Source: Phycisphaeraceae bacterium (GTDB lineage Bacteria > Planctomycetota > Phycisphaerae > Phycisphaerales > Phycisphaeraceae). From it: 46,603 nucleotides of DNA. Where the stretch lies: positions 1 through 46,603 of the forward strand of contig JADLFV010000091.1 of the NCBI GenBank assembly GCA_020849625.1, in the 5' to 3' direction. The position numbers were made by a program, and so were the translations under genes. Positions 39,661-46,603 of this stretch are shown piece by piece (position 1 is the stretch's first letter; each line of letters opens with the position of its first letter). The notes under the pieces were generated by a model that ran no database searches, was not told where the DNA came from, and saw only the letters and a list, made by a program, of their open reading frames with translations.

Positions 39661-40352
39661 CCCGGCCGACCTATCTGTTGCTGTTCGACATCGATGGCAC
39701 GCTGCTGCGCAGCGACGGTGTGGGCCGCGGCGCCATGCAGTCGGCGGCCGCGCGGCTGTTCGGCGAATCCTTCAGCTTCCAGGGCGTGGCCTTTGCCGGC
39801 AACCTTGATCCTTTGATCTTCGCCGAGGCTGCCCAGCGCCATCAACTGGTGGGTGATGATCACCACGATCGCTTCCGCAGCGCCTACGTGCAGGAGTTGA
39901 GCGAATCGCTGAGCCGGCGTCCGCCCATCCCACTGATGCCGGGCGTGCTCGAACTGCTGGATCGGCTCAAGGCGATGCCGCAGGTGGTGCTGGGCCTGCT
40001 CAGCGGCAACTACGCGCAGGCCGCGCCGCTCAAACTCGCGGCCGCGGGCATTAACGTCGGTGACTTTCCCGTCACCGCCTTCGGCGATGAAGGTTCTCTG
40101 CGCCAGGACCTGGTGACTTTGGCCATGCAGCGCTACCTGCGCAGCCGGGGCGAGGCGATCGATCCGCGGCAGGTGCTGGTGATCGGCGACACACCGCGCG
40201 ATATCGAGGCGGCCCGGGCGCATGGCTGCGTTGCAGTGGGCGTGGCGACCGGCGGCCACAGCGCCGAGGAATTGCAGGCGAGCGGGGCGGACCTGGTGCT
40301 GGAGGATTTCGCAGAACCGGGCAAGCTCCTTGCCTTGCTGGCAGAAGTTTAG
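39657..40352 (+). CDS. HAD-superfamily phosphatase (phosphoglycolate phosphatase-like)
   Basis: A 231-residue cytoplasmic HAD hydrolase with the DxDxT nucleophile motif at 10-14 (LLLFDIDGTLLRSDG), motif II Ser in LLSGNYAQAA, Lys/Arg-bearing motif III region and motif IV VLVIGDTPRDIEAARAHG. A cap domain (about 16-95) is inserted after motif I, as in C1-cap phosphoglycolate phosphatase. Substrate is not predicted. The ATG overlaps the stop of the TPR-like gene by 4 bp, so it is translationally coupled. Reading converges on the long hairpin at 40374. Confidence 0.85.
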   Translation: MTRPTYLLLFDIDGTLLRSDGVGRGAMQSAAARLFGESFSFQGVAFAGNLDPLIFAEAAQRHQLVGDDHHDRFRSAYVQELSESLSRRPPIPLMPGVLELLDRLKAMPQVVLGLLSGNYAQAAPLKLAAAGINVGDFPVTAFGDEGSLRQDLVTLAMQRYLRSRGEAIDPRQVLVIGDTPRDIEAARAHGCVAVGVATGGHSAEELQASGADLVLEDFAEPGKLLALLAEV

Positions 40353-40373
40353 TGTGTGAAGTCCGCTCTCGAC

Positions 40374-40471
40374 GCCGAGCCCTGAGGAGGAGTCTTCGAC
40401 GACGAAGGGCCGGATAGATCATTAAGGACTATTCGATCCGGCCCTTCGTCGCAGACTCCTCAGGGCTCGGC
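40374..40471. terminator. Long hairpin between convergent genes
   Basis: Left arm (40374-40415, GCCGAGCCCTGAGGAG...GAAGGGCCGGAT) and right arm (40436-40471, ATCCGGCCCTTCGTCG...GGGCTCGGC) pair over about 36 bp with a few bulges; loop about 20 nt. It lies 21 bp after the HAD stop and 19 bp before the stop of the convergent glycosyltransferase fragment. It has no U-run, so it may be a structural element rather than a classical intrinsic terminator. Confidence 0.7.
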
Positions 40472-40490
40472 TTCGGCTGGAGTTGCGGTC

Positions 40491-41036
40491 TCACGCGGCG
40501 CGGCGAAGGGTCAGATGCGGATTGATCATCACCAGCGGCATCACCTGCTGCGGACGCGGCGGCTGCAACAGGTCAGTCCATCGCTCGACGTCCGGCTCGT
40601 CACGCATCAGCATCACGTCCGGCGGCAGTCGGTCGGCAGCGATCACCTGGGCCCGGCTGCGAGATCCGCGCAGGTCACAAGTGCGAATCTGGGCCGGCAG
40701 GTTGTCCATGGCAGGCCAGAGGGTCGGATCATCACAGATCACGGCGTCGTACTCGCGGTCAGTCCAGGCTTCGATCTGGCGCAGCAGGCGTTTGCGGCGG
40801 GAGGTCAGGCCGCGACCGATCAGGGCCAGGCGCTGCGTGCGCCGGGCCGCCTGTCGCCACTGCTGGAGCTGGACCCCATCCTCCAGCAGGGCGACCAGGT
40901 GGACATCATGCGTCCGCCGCGCGATGGTCAACAGTCGCCAGGACTGCTGGCATCGCGTCGGGCCGTTGATCTGCGGCAACTGAGCGCAGACCAACAGCAG
41001 TTGCCTGTTATGCGAGCCAAATTGTTCGGACGTCAT
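40491..41036 (-). CDS. Glycosyltransferase N-terminal-domain-like protein (short)
   Basis: A 181-residue protein. The N-terminus LLLVCAQLPQINGPTRCQQSW and RLLTIARRTHDVHLVALLED resembles the first Rossmann domain of the glycosyltransferase family linked to XrtA/EpsH loci (TIGR03087-like), with a matching DAVICDDPTLWP strand. A complete enzyme would have a second Rossmann domain of about 200 residues with the nucleotide-sugar site; here the chain ends shortly after. It may be a truncated or degenerate glycosyltransferase. It is the last gene of the exopolysaccharide cluster. The resemblance is by eye and moderate. Confidence 0.5.
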   Translation of the reverse strand: MTSEQFGSHNRQLLLVCAQLPQINGPTRCQQSWRLLTIARRTHDVHLVALLEDGVQLQQWRQAARRTQRLALIGRGLTSRRKRLLRQIEAWTDREYDAVICDDPTLWPAMDNLPAQIRTCDLRGSRSRAQVIAADRLPPDVMLMRDEPDVERWTDLLQPPRPQQVMPLVMINPHLTLRRAA

Positions 41037-41074
41037 GGACCCCTGGACGGGTTTCTGCCCGCCCCCCCTCTTTC

Positions 41075-41180
41075 TCTACATCCTCTACATCACCTTACAA
41101 ACACATCACCCAATTCCCATCACCCGTAACTCGAAACTCAACGGTCTCAACAACGGCGTCAGCCGCTAAACTCGAAACCG
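41075..41180. repeat. Heptad array and REP-like hairpin between EPS genes
   Basis: Units CATCACC, CAATTCC, CATCACC, CGTAACT, CGAAACT, CAACGGT (41104-41145) follow period-9 CTCTACATC units. At 41137-41173 the minus strand reads the same composite (GAGTTTAGCGGCT followed by GTTGTTGAGACCG) as 26408-26446. It separates the BY-kinase gene end from the glycosyltransferase fragment. Confidence 0.75.
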
Positions 41181-41183
41181 ATT

Positions 41184-42158
41184 CTATGCCGCCTTTTTGA
41201 CGTAGTCGCTGTAGCGATAGCCATAGCGATAGCCGTAGCGGTAGTAGTAATACTTGTGCCGATGGTGGCTGTGATCGGTGGCGATGGCCCCAGCCACCGG
41301 CGCGTTGTAGCTGGCCAAGGTGCGGATGGCCTGCTCGATCAGCGTGCGCGGCGTGCGGTTCATGCGCACCACCAGCATCACATCATCGCTCTGGGCGCCG
41401 ATGATGCCGGCATCGGCCAACTCGACCACCGGGGGCGTGTCCACGATCACGTGATCGTAGCGCTGGCGCAGATGCTGGAGCAACTGCGAGAAATGCCCGC
41501 TGGAAAGCAACTGCACCGCGTCGCCCTGCGTGCGCCCGCCGGCACTGATCACCCGCAGCGGGTGGTCGTCCAGGCGCTGAATGATCTGGTTGATCTGGGC
41601 CTCGCCGCGCAGGTACTGCAGCAGACCCACCTGGCTGGTACGCCCCAGCAGCTTGTCGAAGGTCGGCAGGCGCAGGTCCGCCTCCACCACGCAGATTTTA
41701 CAGTTGCGCAGCTCGGAGAAGGTCAGCCCCAGGTTCATACTGGTGATGGTCTTGCCTTCCTGCGGCGTGGCGCTGGTGATCGTGTGCACCAGGTTTCGCC
41801 GCTGCTGCCAGCGGGCCAGCAGGGAGGTGCGGATGGCGCGATATTCCTCAGCCATCAGGCTGGAAGGCTCCAGCAGCGCCACCAGGCGATCGTCCAACTG
41901 CGACTTGTCCATCTGCGAGCAGGCCACCAACGCGGCGGGCGCGTCGGCCAGCGTTTGGGAAACGGCAGCAGTGGCTTGGGCGGGGGACGTTGTGCCGGTG
42001 AACTTCAGCGTGGCGGCGGCAGGGATGTTGATCTGCGGCGTCGGCTTGGTTTTGGGCGGCACGGGGACAGCGGCGTCCCGGGCTGGCGCAGGCTTGCTGC
42101 GGCGCGGCGCGGTGTCGTCATCGTCGTGACGGTGAATGGCGTCGAAGACATATCCCAT
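41184..42158 (-). CDS. Bacterial tyrosine kinase (BY-kinase), CpsD/CapB type
   Basis: A 324-residue cytoplasmic kinase that regulates polysaccharide assembly with its Wzz-like partner. A disordered Pro/Ala/Lys-rich N-terminus (about 1-95) precedes the activator segment EYRAIRTSLL (105-114), Walker A TPQEGKT (131-137), Walker A' VVEADLR (157-163) and Walker B HVIVDTPP (about 234-241). The C-terminus is a tyrosine cluster: about ten Tyr within KYYYYRYGYRYGYRYSDY, the autophosphorylation site. No transmembrane part is fused, so the partner is the chain-length protein two genes upstream. Its ATG overlaps the stop of the ATPase gene (TGATG). Confidence 0.9.
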   Translation of the reverse strand: MGYVFDAIHRHDDDDTAPRRSKPAPARDAAVPVPPKTKPTPQINIPAAATLKFTGTTSPAQATAAVSQTLADAPAALVACSQMDKSQLDDRLVALLEPSSLMAEEYRAIRTSLLARWQQRRNLVHTITSATPQEGKTITSMNLGLTFSELRNCKICVVEADLRLPTFDKLLGRTSQVGLLQYLRGEAQINQIIQRLDDHPLRVISAGGRTQGDAVQLLSSGHFSQLLQHLRQRYDHVIVDTPPVVELADAGIIGAQSDDVMLVVRMNRTPRTLIEQAIRTLASYNAPVAGAIATDHSHHRHKYYYYRYGYRYGYRYSDYVKKAA

Positions 42159-43042
42159 CAGGCGCTCTCCGCAAGACGAAGGATCGGACTTTGCGTGGCC
42201 GTCGGCTGCTCCAGCTCCAGGCTGGGCACCATGTCGTTGATCACGTGGCGGGCCATGCTGGCGCCGATGCGGCGGGCTTCCTTGACATAGCCCAGCAGCA
42301 GGCAGTTGTCGCAGATGACGTTGATCAGGCGCGGCGTGCCGTGGGCGTATTCGTAGATCACGTCCACAGCCGATCCGCTGAAACTGACGGCGATGTTGTG
42401 ACGGTCCTTGCTGGCGGCGCTGAGGCGATGGCGGATGTAGTCGGCCGTCTCCTGGATGTTCAGCGGGCGAAGCTGCTTGGCCATCACGATGCGCTGGCGC
42501 AGGGCAGCCAGGCGGGGGCTGCGGATGCGGTCACGCAGCTCGGGCTGGCCGATCAGCACCAGTTGCAGGAGCTTGTCGGTGTTGGTGTCGAAGTTGCTGA
42601 ACAGTCGAAGCTGCTCCAGGGCCTGATCGCTGAGGGTCTGGGCCTCATCGACGAACAGGACCACGGGCTTGCCGTGCTCATGCTGGGCCAGCAGGTACTG
42701 TTCCAGCCGCTCCAGCAGCCGGGCATGATCGTCAGCCGGGTCGAAGGCCAGGGGTAGTCGGCGCAGCACGTGGCGCAGTAGCTCGATGCCCTGGGTGTGG
42801 CCGTGCGCCAGTTGAATGATGCTGGCTTGGTCGGCGCAGCGTTCGAGCATGGTGCGACCGATGGTGGTCTTGCCCGAGCCAATGACCCCGGTGACCAGGA
42901 CGATGCCCTTGCGCATGCGGATGGTGTACTCGATCGCGGCTAGAGCTTCGCGGTGCTGTTCGCTGGCGAAGAAGAAGCGCGGATCGGGCGTGTTCTCAAA
43001 GGGCGTGACGGCGAAGTTGTAAAATTCTTCGTACATATTCAT
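42158..43042 (-). CDS. ExeA/XrtA-locus-type AAA ATPase
   Basis: A 294-residue cytoplasmic ATPase. MYEEFYNFAVTPFENTPDPRFFF is the hallmark start of the ExeA/GspA family also found in exosortase (XrtA)-type polysaccharide loci. It has Walker A GVIGSGKTT (52-60), Walker B VVLFVDEAQ (about 125-133), a sensor region LVLIGQPELRDRI and a C-terminal LRPLNIQETADYIRHRL. It probably powers or gates a polysaccharide or secretion step. Both ends overlap neighbouring genes (ATGA with the chain-length gene, TGATG with the kinase), so the three are strictly co-translated. Confidence 0.88.
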   Translation of the reverse strand: MNMYEEFYNFAVTPFENTPDPRFFFASEQHREALAAIEYTIRMRKGIVLVTGVIGSGKTTIGRTMLERCADQASIIQLAHGHTQGIELLRHVLRRLPLAFDPADDHARLLERLEQYLLAQHEHGKPVVLFVDEAQTLSDQALEQLRLFSNFDTNTDKLLQLVLIGQPELRDRIRSPRLAALRQRIVMAKQLRPLNIQETADYIRHRLSAASKDRHNIAVSFSGSAVDVIYEYAHGTPRLINVICDNCLLLGYVKEARRIGASMARHVINDMVPSLELEQPTATQSPILRLAESA

Positions 43043-44655
43043 TCACCGCTGGTCGCTGGGGTGGTTGTGTTGTTGTCGGCCGCGTGCGGTTTTTCCAGGT
43101 CAACGTACAGGGCCGCGGCGATGGCGATGATCACGGCGGCCATGGCCAGGGCGTTGGTCGGATAGAGGATCATGCGTCGAATGCGGCGGACGTGACGATG
43201 GCGGCGGGTGATCAGTTCGCTGACCGTGCCGAACAGCGGGATGTTGAATTGTGAAGTCAACTGCTCGCCGTGGGCGAATGTCTCATCGGTGCGATAAGCC
43301 AGGAACACCGCCAGGCCGCCGGCCATCAATCCCAGGCCCAGGGCGGCCATGACCACCTGGGCGAAGTTGGGCGACACCGGGCGCAGATTGGGACTGGCCG
43401 GCTGCACGAACGTCATCTCGATGCCGCGCTTGCCGCTCTCGGCGGCGGTGGCCATTTCCACCTGGCGCAGGTTGTCCTCCCAGAAGGCAAGCTGGCGCTG
43501 AGCCTCTTCCTGCTGGCGGGTCAGTTTGCGGTGCGTAGAGCGGATGGCGAACATGTTTTCAATGGCGGCGTTGATCTTGTCCAGCTCGCGCTGATGGGCG
43601 GCGGCCTGCTGAGTCAGGGCCTGCTGTTCGCTGATGGCGGTGGTCAACTGCAACTGCAACTCGCCGCGGCGTGGATTGACCTGGTACTGCTTCTCGGTGA
43701 TCACTTCCTCGGGCAGGCCGGCGATCTGCTCTTCGAGCGTATCGATCTGCTCGCGCAGGGCGATGACCTCCGGGTGAGACCCGGTCATCTTCTGGACGTT
43801 CAGCCGCTCATTGAGCTGGTCCTGGGACTTGTGGCGAAGTTCGACCAGGCGAGCCCGCTCGGGATTCTTGCTCTGGATCAGGGTGGGCACCGTCTCCGGC
43901 ACATCCTTGAGGGCACGGGTGAGGGCATCGACCCGCGTGGCGGCTGCGTCACGGGCGGCGGTGATCTCGGCCAGCTTCTCTTGGGCATCGACCAGGCGGG
44001 TCTGAATGTTGTTGGGATTCTCCGGCAGCAGTTCGCCGTGCTCGATCTCAAAATCCAGCACCTGGGCTTCAAGTTCCTCGATGGCAGCCTTGCTGCGCTG
44101 GGCCTCGGACTTGAAGAACGCGGCCGACTCCGCCAGGCGGGCGGTCATCTGGTCCTTGGCGTTGCGCATGTAGTTTTCGATCAGGCCGTTGACCGCGAGG
44201 CTGGACAACTGCGGATCGGCCCCGATGTATTCGATACGGATGCGGTCGATCTGGCTGTTGGAGATGTCCCAGTGGACGACGACCCGTCGCAGCAGGTCTT
44301 CGCGCAGGATGTCCAGGTCGAGGCGGTTGTGGATCAGGCCCAGCTCGGTGAGTTTCGGCTCAATCTGTTTGAGCAGGTGGTTGATGGCCGGGGCGCCGGT
44401 GATTTCTTCATTGATCGAATCGCGCGGGTTCTGGAAGCTCTGGGTGGCGCCGCGACGGTTGGTCATCTCGGTCAGGACCATGTCGGTGCGCCGCTCGAAG
44501 ATGCCGACCGCTTTGTAGGTTCGCGGCAGCAACAGACTGACGCCCAGCACCAGGGCGCAGATGATGAAAGCGGGCAGAACAAATCGCCAGCGATAGCGCA
44601 GGACGATCTCCCACAGTTCGACCAGGGCATTGGCATGTTCGTTACGCTGGCTCAT
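43039..44655 (-). CDS. Polysaccharide chain-length determinant (Wzz/XrtA type)
   Basis: A 538-residue inner-membrane co-polymerase. First transmembrane helix FVLPAFIICALVLGVSLLL (about 26-44) and second near the end (VVMAALGLGLMAGGLAVFLAY); between them is a long periplasmic domain with coiled coils (about 165-395). C-terminal MRRMILYPTNALAMAAVIIAIAAALYVDL adds a third hydrophobic segment. It sets exopolysaccharide chain length and partners the BY-kinase. ATG 44655 is used; a TTG at 44682 would overlap the upstream stop (TTGA) and add nine residues. The end overlaps the ATPase start (ATGA). Confidence 0.88.
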   Translation of the reverse strand: MSQRNEHANALVELWEIVLRYRWRFVLPAFIICALVLGVSLLLPRTYKAVGIFERRTDMVLTEMTNRRGATQSFQNPRDSINEEITGAPAINHLLKQIEPKLTELGLIHNRLDLDILREDLLRRVVVHWDISNSQIDRIRIEYIGADPQLSSLAVNGLIENYMRNAKDQMTARLAESAAFFKSEAQRSKAAIEELEAQVLDFEIEHGELLPENPNNIQTRLVDAQEKLAEITAARDAAATRVDALTRALKDVPETVPTLIQSKNPERARLVELRHKSQDQLNERLNVQKMTGSHPEVIALREQIDTLEEQIAGLPEEVITEKQYQVNPRRGELQLQLTTAISEQQALTQQAAAHQRELDKINAAIENMFAIRSTHRKLTRQQEEAQRQLAFWEDNLRQVEMATAAESGKRGIEMTFVQPASPNLRPVSPNFAQVVMAALGLGLMAGGLAVFLAYRTDETFAHGEQLTSQFNIPLFGTVSELITRRHRHVRRIRRMILYPTNALAMAAVIIAIAAALYVDLEKPHAADNNTTTPATSGE

Positions 44656-44678
44656 GCGTGTTCTCGTGTCAATATGGA

Positions 44679-45458
44679 TCAATAGCCTCCGCCGGTCTGC
44701 TGTGGGCCGTAGGGATCGCTGTTAAAGCTGGTGGCCATGTTGACCGGGGCGTTGACGGTGGAGGCGGCCGGCTGCAGGGGCAGCAGCAACTGCTGGAAGG
44801 CCAATCCCAGCGAGGCCATGGCGGTAGGCGGCACGTAAATGATGTCGCCTTCCTCCAGCACGGAGTCCAGGCCGGTGTCACCGCGCTTGACCATGTCGTC
44901 GAGGTTGATGGTCATGCGGCGGATCAGCTCGCCATCCTTGTTGGGGCGCAGCACCTGCACGCGGCTGACGTCGGCCAGACGGTTGGGCTGAGCCCGGGCC
45001 AGAGTGCCCAGGATGGTGTTGGTGCCGGTGTAGGGATACGGACCGGCCGTGTCCACTTCGCCGAAGACGAAGATCTTTTTGCTGTTGAAGCCGACGACGC
45101 GCACGGTGACGTCTGCGTCTTCGTAATAATCAGTGGCGGCGACTCGAAGTTCCTCGGCCAGCTCTTCGCAGGTCTTGCCCGCGGCGAATGAGGTGCCAAG
45201 CAGCGGCAGGCTGATCATGCCATCGGGGCGGACCTGCTGCTGTTGGCCGTTGATCTCACGCACACGACTGGACATGACCAGCACGGTGTCCGGTGGGGCC
45301 ATGCGATATTCGGTGGCGGTGACCAGGGGCTGGGGATTGCGCACGAAGCTGCTGTAGTCGGTGTATTTCTGAGCACAGCCGCCGGTGGTCAGCAGCAGCA
45401 CCGCCAGAAACACCAGCACGCCCAACGCATTCCACCTCTTGATCATTGCCGATCGCAT
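44679..45458 (-). CDS. Polysaccharide export lipoprotein (Wza/OPX family)
   Basis: A 259-residue outer-membrane-associated exporter. Signal peptide with lipobox LLLTTGGCAQ (lipidated Cys about 29), a polysaccharide-export (PES) domain (about 45-130, MAPPDTVLVMSSRVREINGQ and VRPDGMISLPLLGTSFAAGKTCEELAEEL), then an SLBB-like domain (KIFVFGEVDTAGPYPYTGTNTILGTLARA and EEGDIIYVPP). The C-terminus is Gln/Gly-rich, with no clear outer-membrane helix. The start is at ATG 45458, with AAGGAG 7 nt upstream; the longer frame extends into the preceding gap. Confidence 0.9.
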   Translation of the reverse strand: MRSAMIKRWNALGVLVFLAVLLLTTGGCAQKYTDYSSFVRNPQPLVTATEYRMAPPDTVLVMSSRVREINGQQQQVRPDGMISLPLLGTSFAAGKTCEELAEELRVAATDYYEDADVTVRVVGFNSKKIFVFGEVDTAGPYPYTGTNTILGTLARAQPNRLADVSRVQVLRPNKDGELIRRMTINLDDMVKRGDTGLDSVLEEGDIIYVPPTAMASLGLAFQQLLLPLQPAASTVNAPVNMATSFNSDPYGPQQTGGGY

Positions 45459-45486
45459 GATCCGTCTCCTTCGCCGGCCCCGCGGC

Positions 45487-46122
45487 TCAACAGGCTGCAC
45501 GGTCCCACAACTTGGGGATCGTGGCCAACATCAGGCGCAGCTCCCCTCGCACGCTGCGCCGACAGAGGTATTCCAGGTCGTAGTTCAATTTCCGCTGCAT
45601 GCCGTCGAGGTCGTTGGCATAGCCGTGACGCACCTGGGCCAGTCCCGTCAATCCCGGCCTGGCCTCCAGGCGATGCTCGAACTGCGGCAGCAGGTTGCGG
45701 TACCGTTCGATAACCTCCGGCCGCTCCGGGCGCGGTCCCACCAGGCTCATCTTGCCGGTCAGCACGCTGAGCAACTGCGGCAACTCGTCCACGTGACTTC
45801 GCCGCATCCATGAGCAACCCCGCAACACGCGCGGGTCGCGGCGCTGGGCGAAACGAATGCCCTGGGTCTCGGCGTCGCGGCTCATGGTGCGCAGCTTGCA
45901 CATCTCAAACAGCCAGCCGTCGCGGCCGACCCGCCACTGGAAATAGAGCACCGGCCCGCCGTCGATCAGGTAGATCCACGCCATGCACACCGCCAGCAGC
46001 GGCGCCGCCAGCAGCAGCGCCAGCAGGCTCAGCACCACGTCGGCCGTGCGCTTGTAAAGGCGATAGCGCAGCGTCAGACGGTGCGGCTGCTTTCGGTGGA
46101 GACTGTGGAGCGAATGGGCCAT
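45487..46122 (-). CDS. Undecaprenyl-phosphate sugar-1-phosphate transferase
   Basis: A 211-residue member of the WcaJ/ExoY-type bacterial sugar transferases, which starts lipid-linked oligosaccharide synthesis by moving a sugar-1-phosphate from a nucleotide sugar to undecaprenyl phosphate. A single membrane-associated helix (DVVLSLLALLLAAPLLAVCMA) precedes the catalytic part GGPVLYFQWRVGRDG, FEMCKLRTM, RSHVDELPQLLSVL and GKMSLVGPRPE, and the C-terminal RPGLTGLAQVR. This is the short (single-helix) form. ATG 46122 (AAGGA 9 nt upstream) is preferred; ATG 46152 is possible. It is the first gene of the EPS cluster. Confidence 0.9.
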   Translation of the reverse strand: MAHSLHSLHRKQPHRLTLRYRLYKRTADVVLSLLALLLAAPLLAVCMAWIYLIDGGPVLYFQWRVGRDGWLFEMCKLRTMSRDAETQGIRFAQRRDPRVLRGCSWMRRSHVDELPQLLSVLTGKMSLVGPRPERPEVIERYRNLLPQFEHRLEARPGLTGLAQVRHGYANDLDGMQRKLNYDLEYLCRRSVRGELRLMLATIPKLWDRAAC

Positions 46123-46348
46123 ACGGCGACGTCCTTGGTCGGGTCGCGCCATGACTGGCCGACCCCTGGCGTTACCTGATCGCTATCGTCGTGTTGCATA
46201 AGACACTTAACCGTCCTGCAAGTCCTGTAGGGCCTGCGCCGGATGGTCCGTTGAGGTCGTGCTGAAACGGTGAAACTATCGGACAAGCCCGAAAAAAAAT
46301 TTGCCAGCCGGTTGCGATACAATGCGGCCGCGGTGTTTCCGCGATAGG

Positions 46349-46421
46349 GCACCCGTAGCTCAATGGATAGAGCATCGGTCTTCGGAACCGAGGGTTGCAG
46401 GTTCGAGTCCTGCCGGGTGTA
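46349..46421 (+). tRNA. tRNA-Arg (anticodon TCG)
   Basis: A complete cloverleaf: acceptor GCACCCG/CGGGTGT with a terminal G-U pair, D-arm GCTC...GAGC, anticodon stem TCGGT/ACCGA with loop CTTCGGA (anticodon TCG, reading CGA), T-arm GCAGG/CCTGC around TTCGAGT, discriminator A. No CCA is encoded. The upstream TACAAT (46318-46323) is a likely -10 box. An AGTAGG-type heptad array follows nine bases later. Confidence 0.93.
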
Positions 46422-46430
46422 TTGGGGCAG

Positions 46431-46465
46431 GCAGTAGGGAGTAGGGGTTAGGGAGTAGGGTGGGA
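46431..46465. repeat. Single-arm heptad array after tRNA-Arg
   Basis: Units GCAGTAG, GGAGTAG, GGGTTAG, GGAGTAG, GGTGGGA (46431-46465). Same family as the arrays at 36226 and 37171. No inverted partner is within the window, and nothing recognisable follows to the right edge. Confidence 0.8.
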
Positions 46466-46603
46466 GGAGAATTTCTTGGTTCATCCGCCCAATCTGTGGG
46501 TGATGATGGATCGCAGGAGATGCCCGCTCTGCGGCCGCGGGGCCGCCCCCGGAAGGGTTGGGGGGGGGAAGTGCGTGAAGTGTGAATGAACATCGCTGGT
46601 GAC

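Noticed and set aside
46360..46593. Minus-strand frame containing PAGLEPATLGSEDRC
   Set aside because: This is the well-known spurious translation of the complement of a tRNA gene; the tRNA-Arg cloverleaf explains the sequence.

Overview
The window reads as high-GC chromosomal DNA from a Gram-negative-envelope bacterium, most likely a planctomycete of the Phycisphaerae type. This placement is an inference from several things together: a RAYT-family transposase with its REP palindromes, a TMTC-like membrane protein with TPRs, VCBS and PQQ-propeller secreted proteins, outer-membrane barrels, LptF/G-type permeases, and intergenic DNA filled with short-period repeats. There is no 16S rRNA gene or ribosomal protein to settle it.

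Layout. 1-2.6 kb: tail of an AP2-domain protein, a dCMP deaminase-like enzyme, a DUF1801 protein, a PDZ protein and a small unknown gene. 2.9-4.0 kb: an outer-membrane barrel gene behind a sigma-54-type promoter and ahead of a strong terminator. 4.1-9 kb: ATP sulfurylase, a secreted thioredoxin fusion and a VCBS-repeat protein. 9.2-14.4 kb: aat (carrying two in-frame repeat insertions), a small secreted protein, a metallophosphoesterase, a Cu/Zn superoxide dismutase and the TMTC-like protein. 14.5-21.7 kb, minus strand: a PgpH-type HD phosphodiesterase, PhoH, two unknown secreted or anchored proteins and a Na/Pi cotransporter-like protein. 21.7-26.8 kb, minus strand: the RAYT with REPs, an IMP cyclohydrolase-only PurH, a BamB-like lipoprotein, an operon of a membrane protein with an MtnB-like pseudoenzyme, ApaG and an ArsR regulator. 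27-40.4 kb, mostly plus strand: PQQ-dependent sugar dehydrogenase-like protein, short UvrC, a porin, a VanZ protein (minus), RNase PH, two LptF/G permeases, TrpA, a large secreted unknown protein and a HAD phosphatase. 40.5-46.2 kb, minus strand: an exopolysaccharide operon (sugar-phosphate transferase, export lipoprotein, chain-length protein, ExeA-type ATPase, BY-kinase, glycosyltransferase fragment), followed by tRNA-Arg(TCG).

Two genome-wide habits stand out. First, nearly every gap containing a gene 3' end holds a short-period repeat (period 7, 8 or 9) or a palindrome, usually as an inverted pair. These often begin at or inside the stop codon. None of the start-to-start gaps holds a periodic array. 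Some repeats have entered reading frames without breaking them (aat twice, the RAYT once). Second, about a dozen genes at the head of transcription units have a TANNNT hexamer 6-8 nt before the ATG and no Shine-Dalgarno, which implies leaderless mRNAs. Operon-internal genes instead use clear Shine-Dalgarno sites or ATGA overlaps.

All calls come from reading the sequence and translations by eye; no database search was run.
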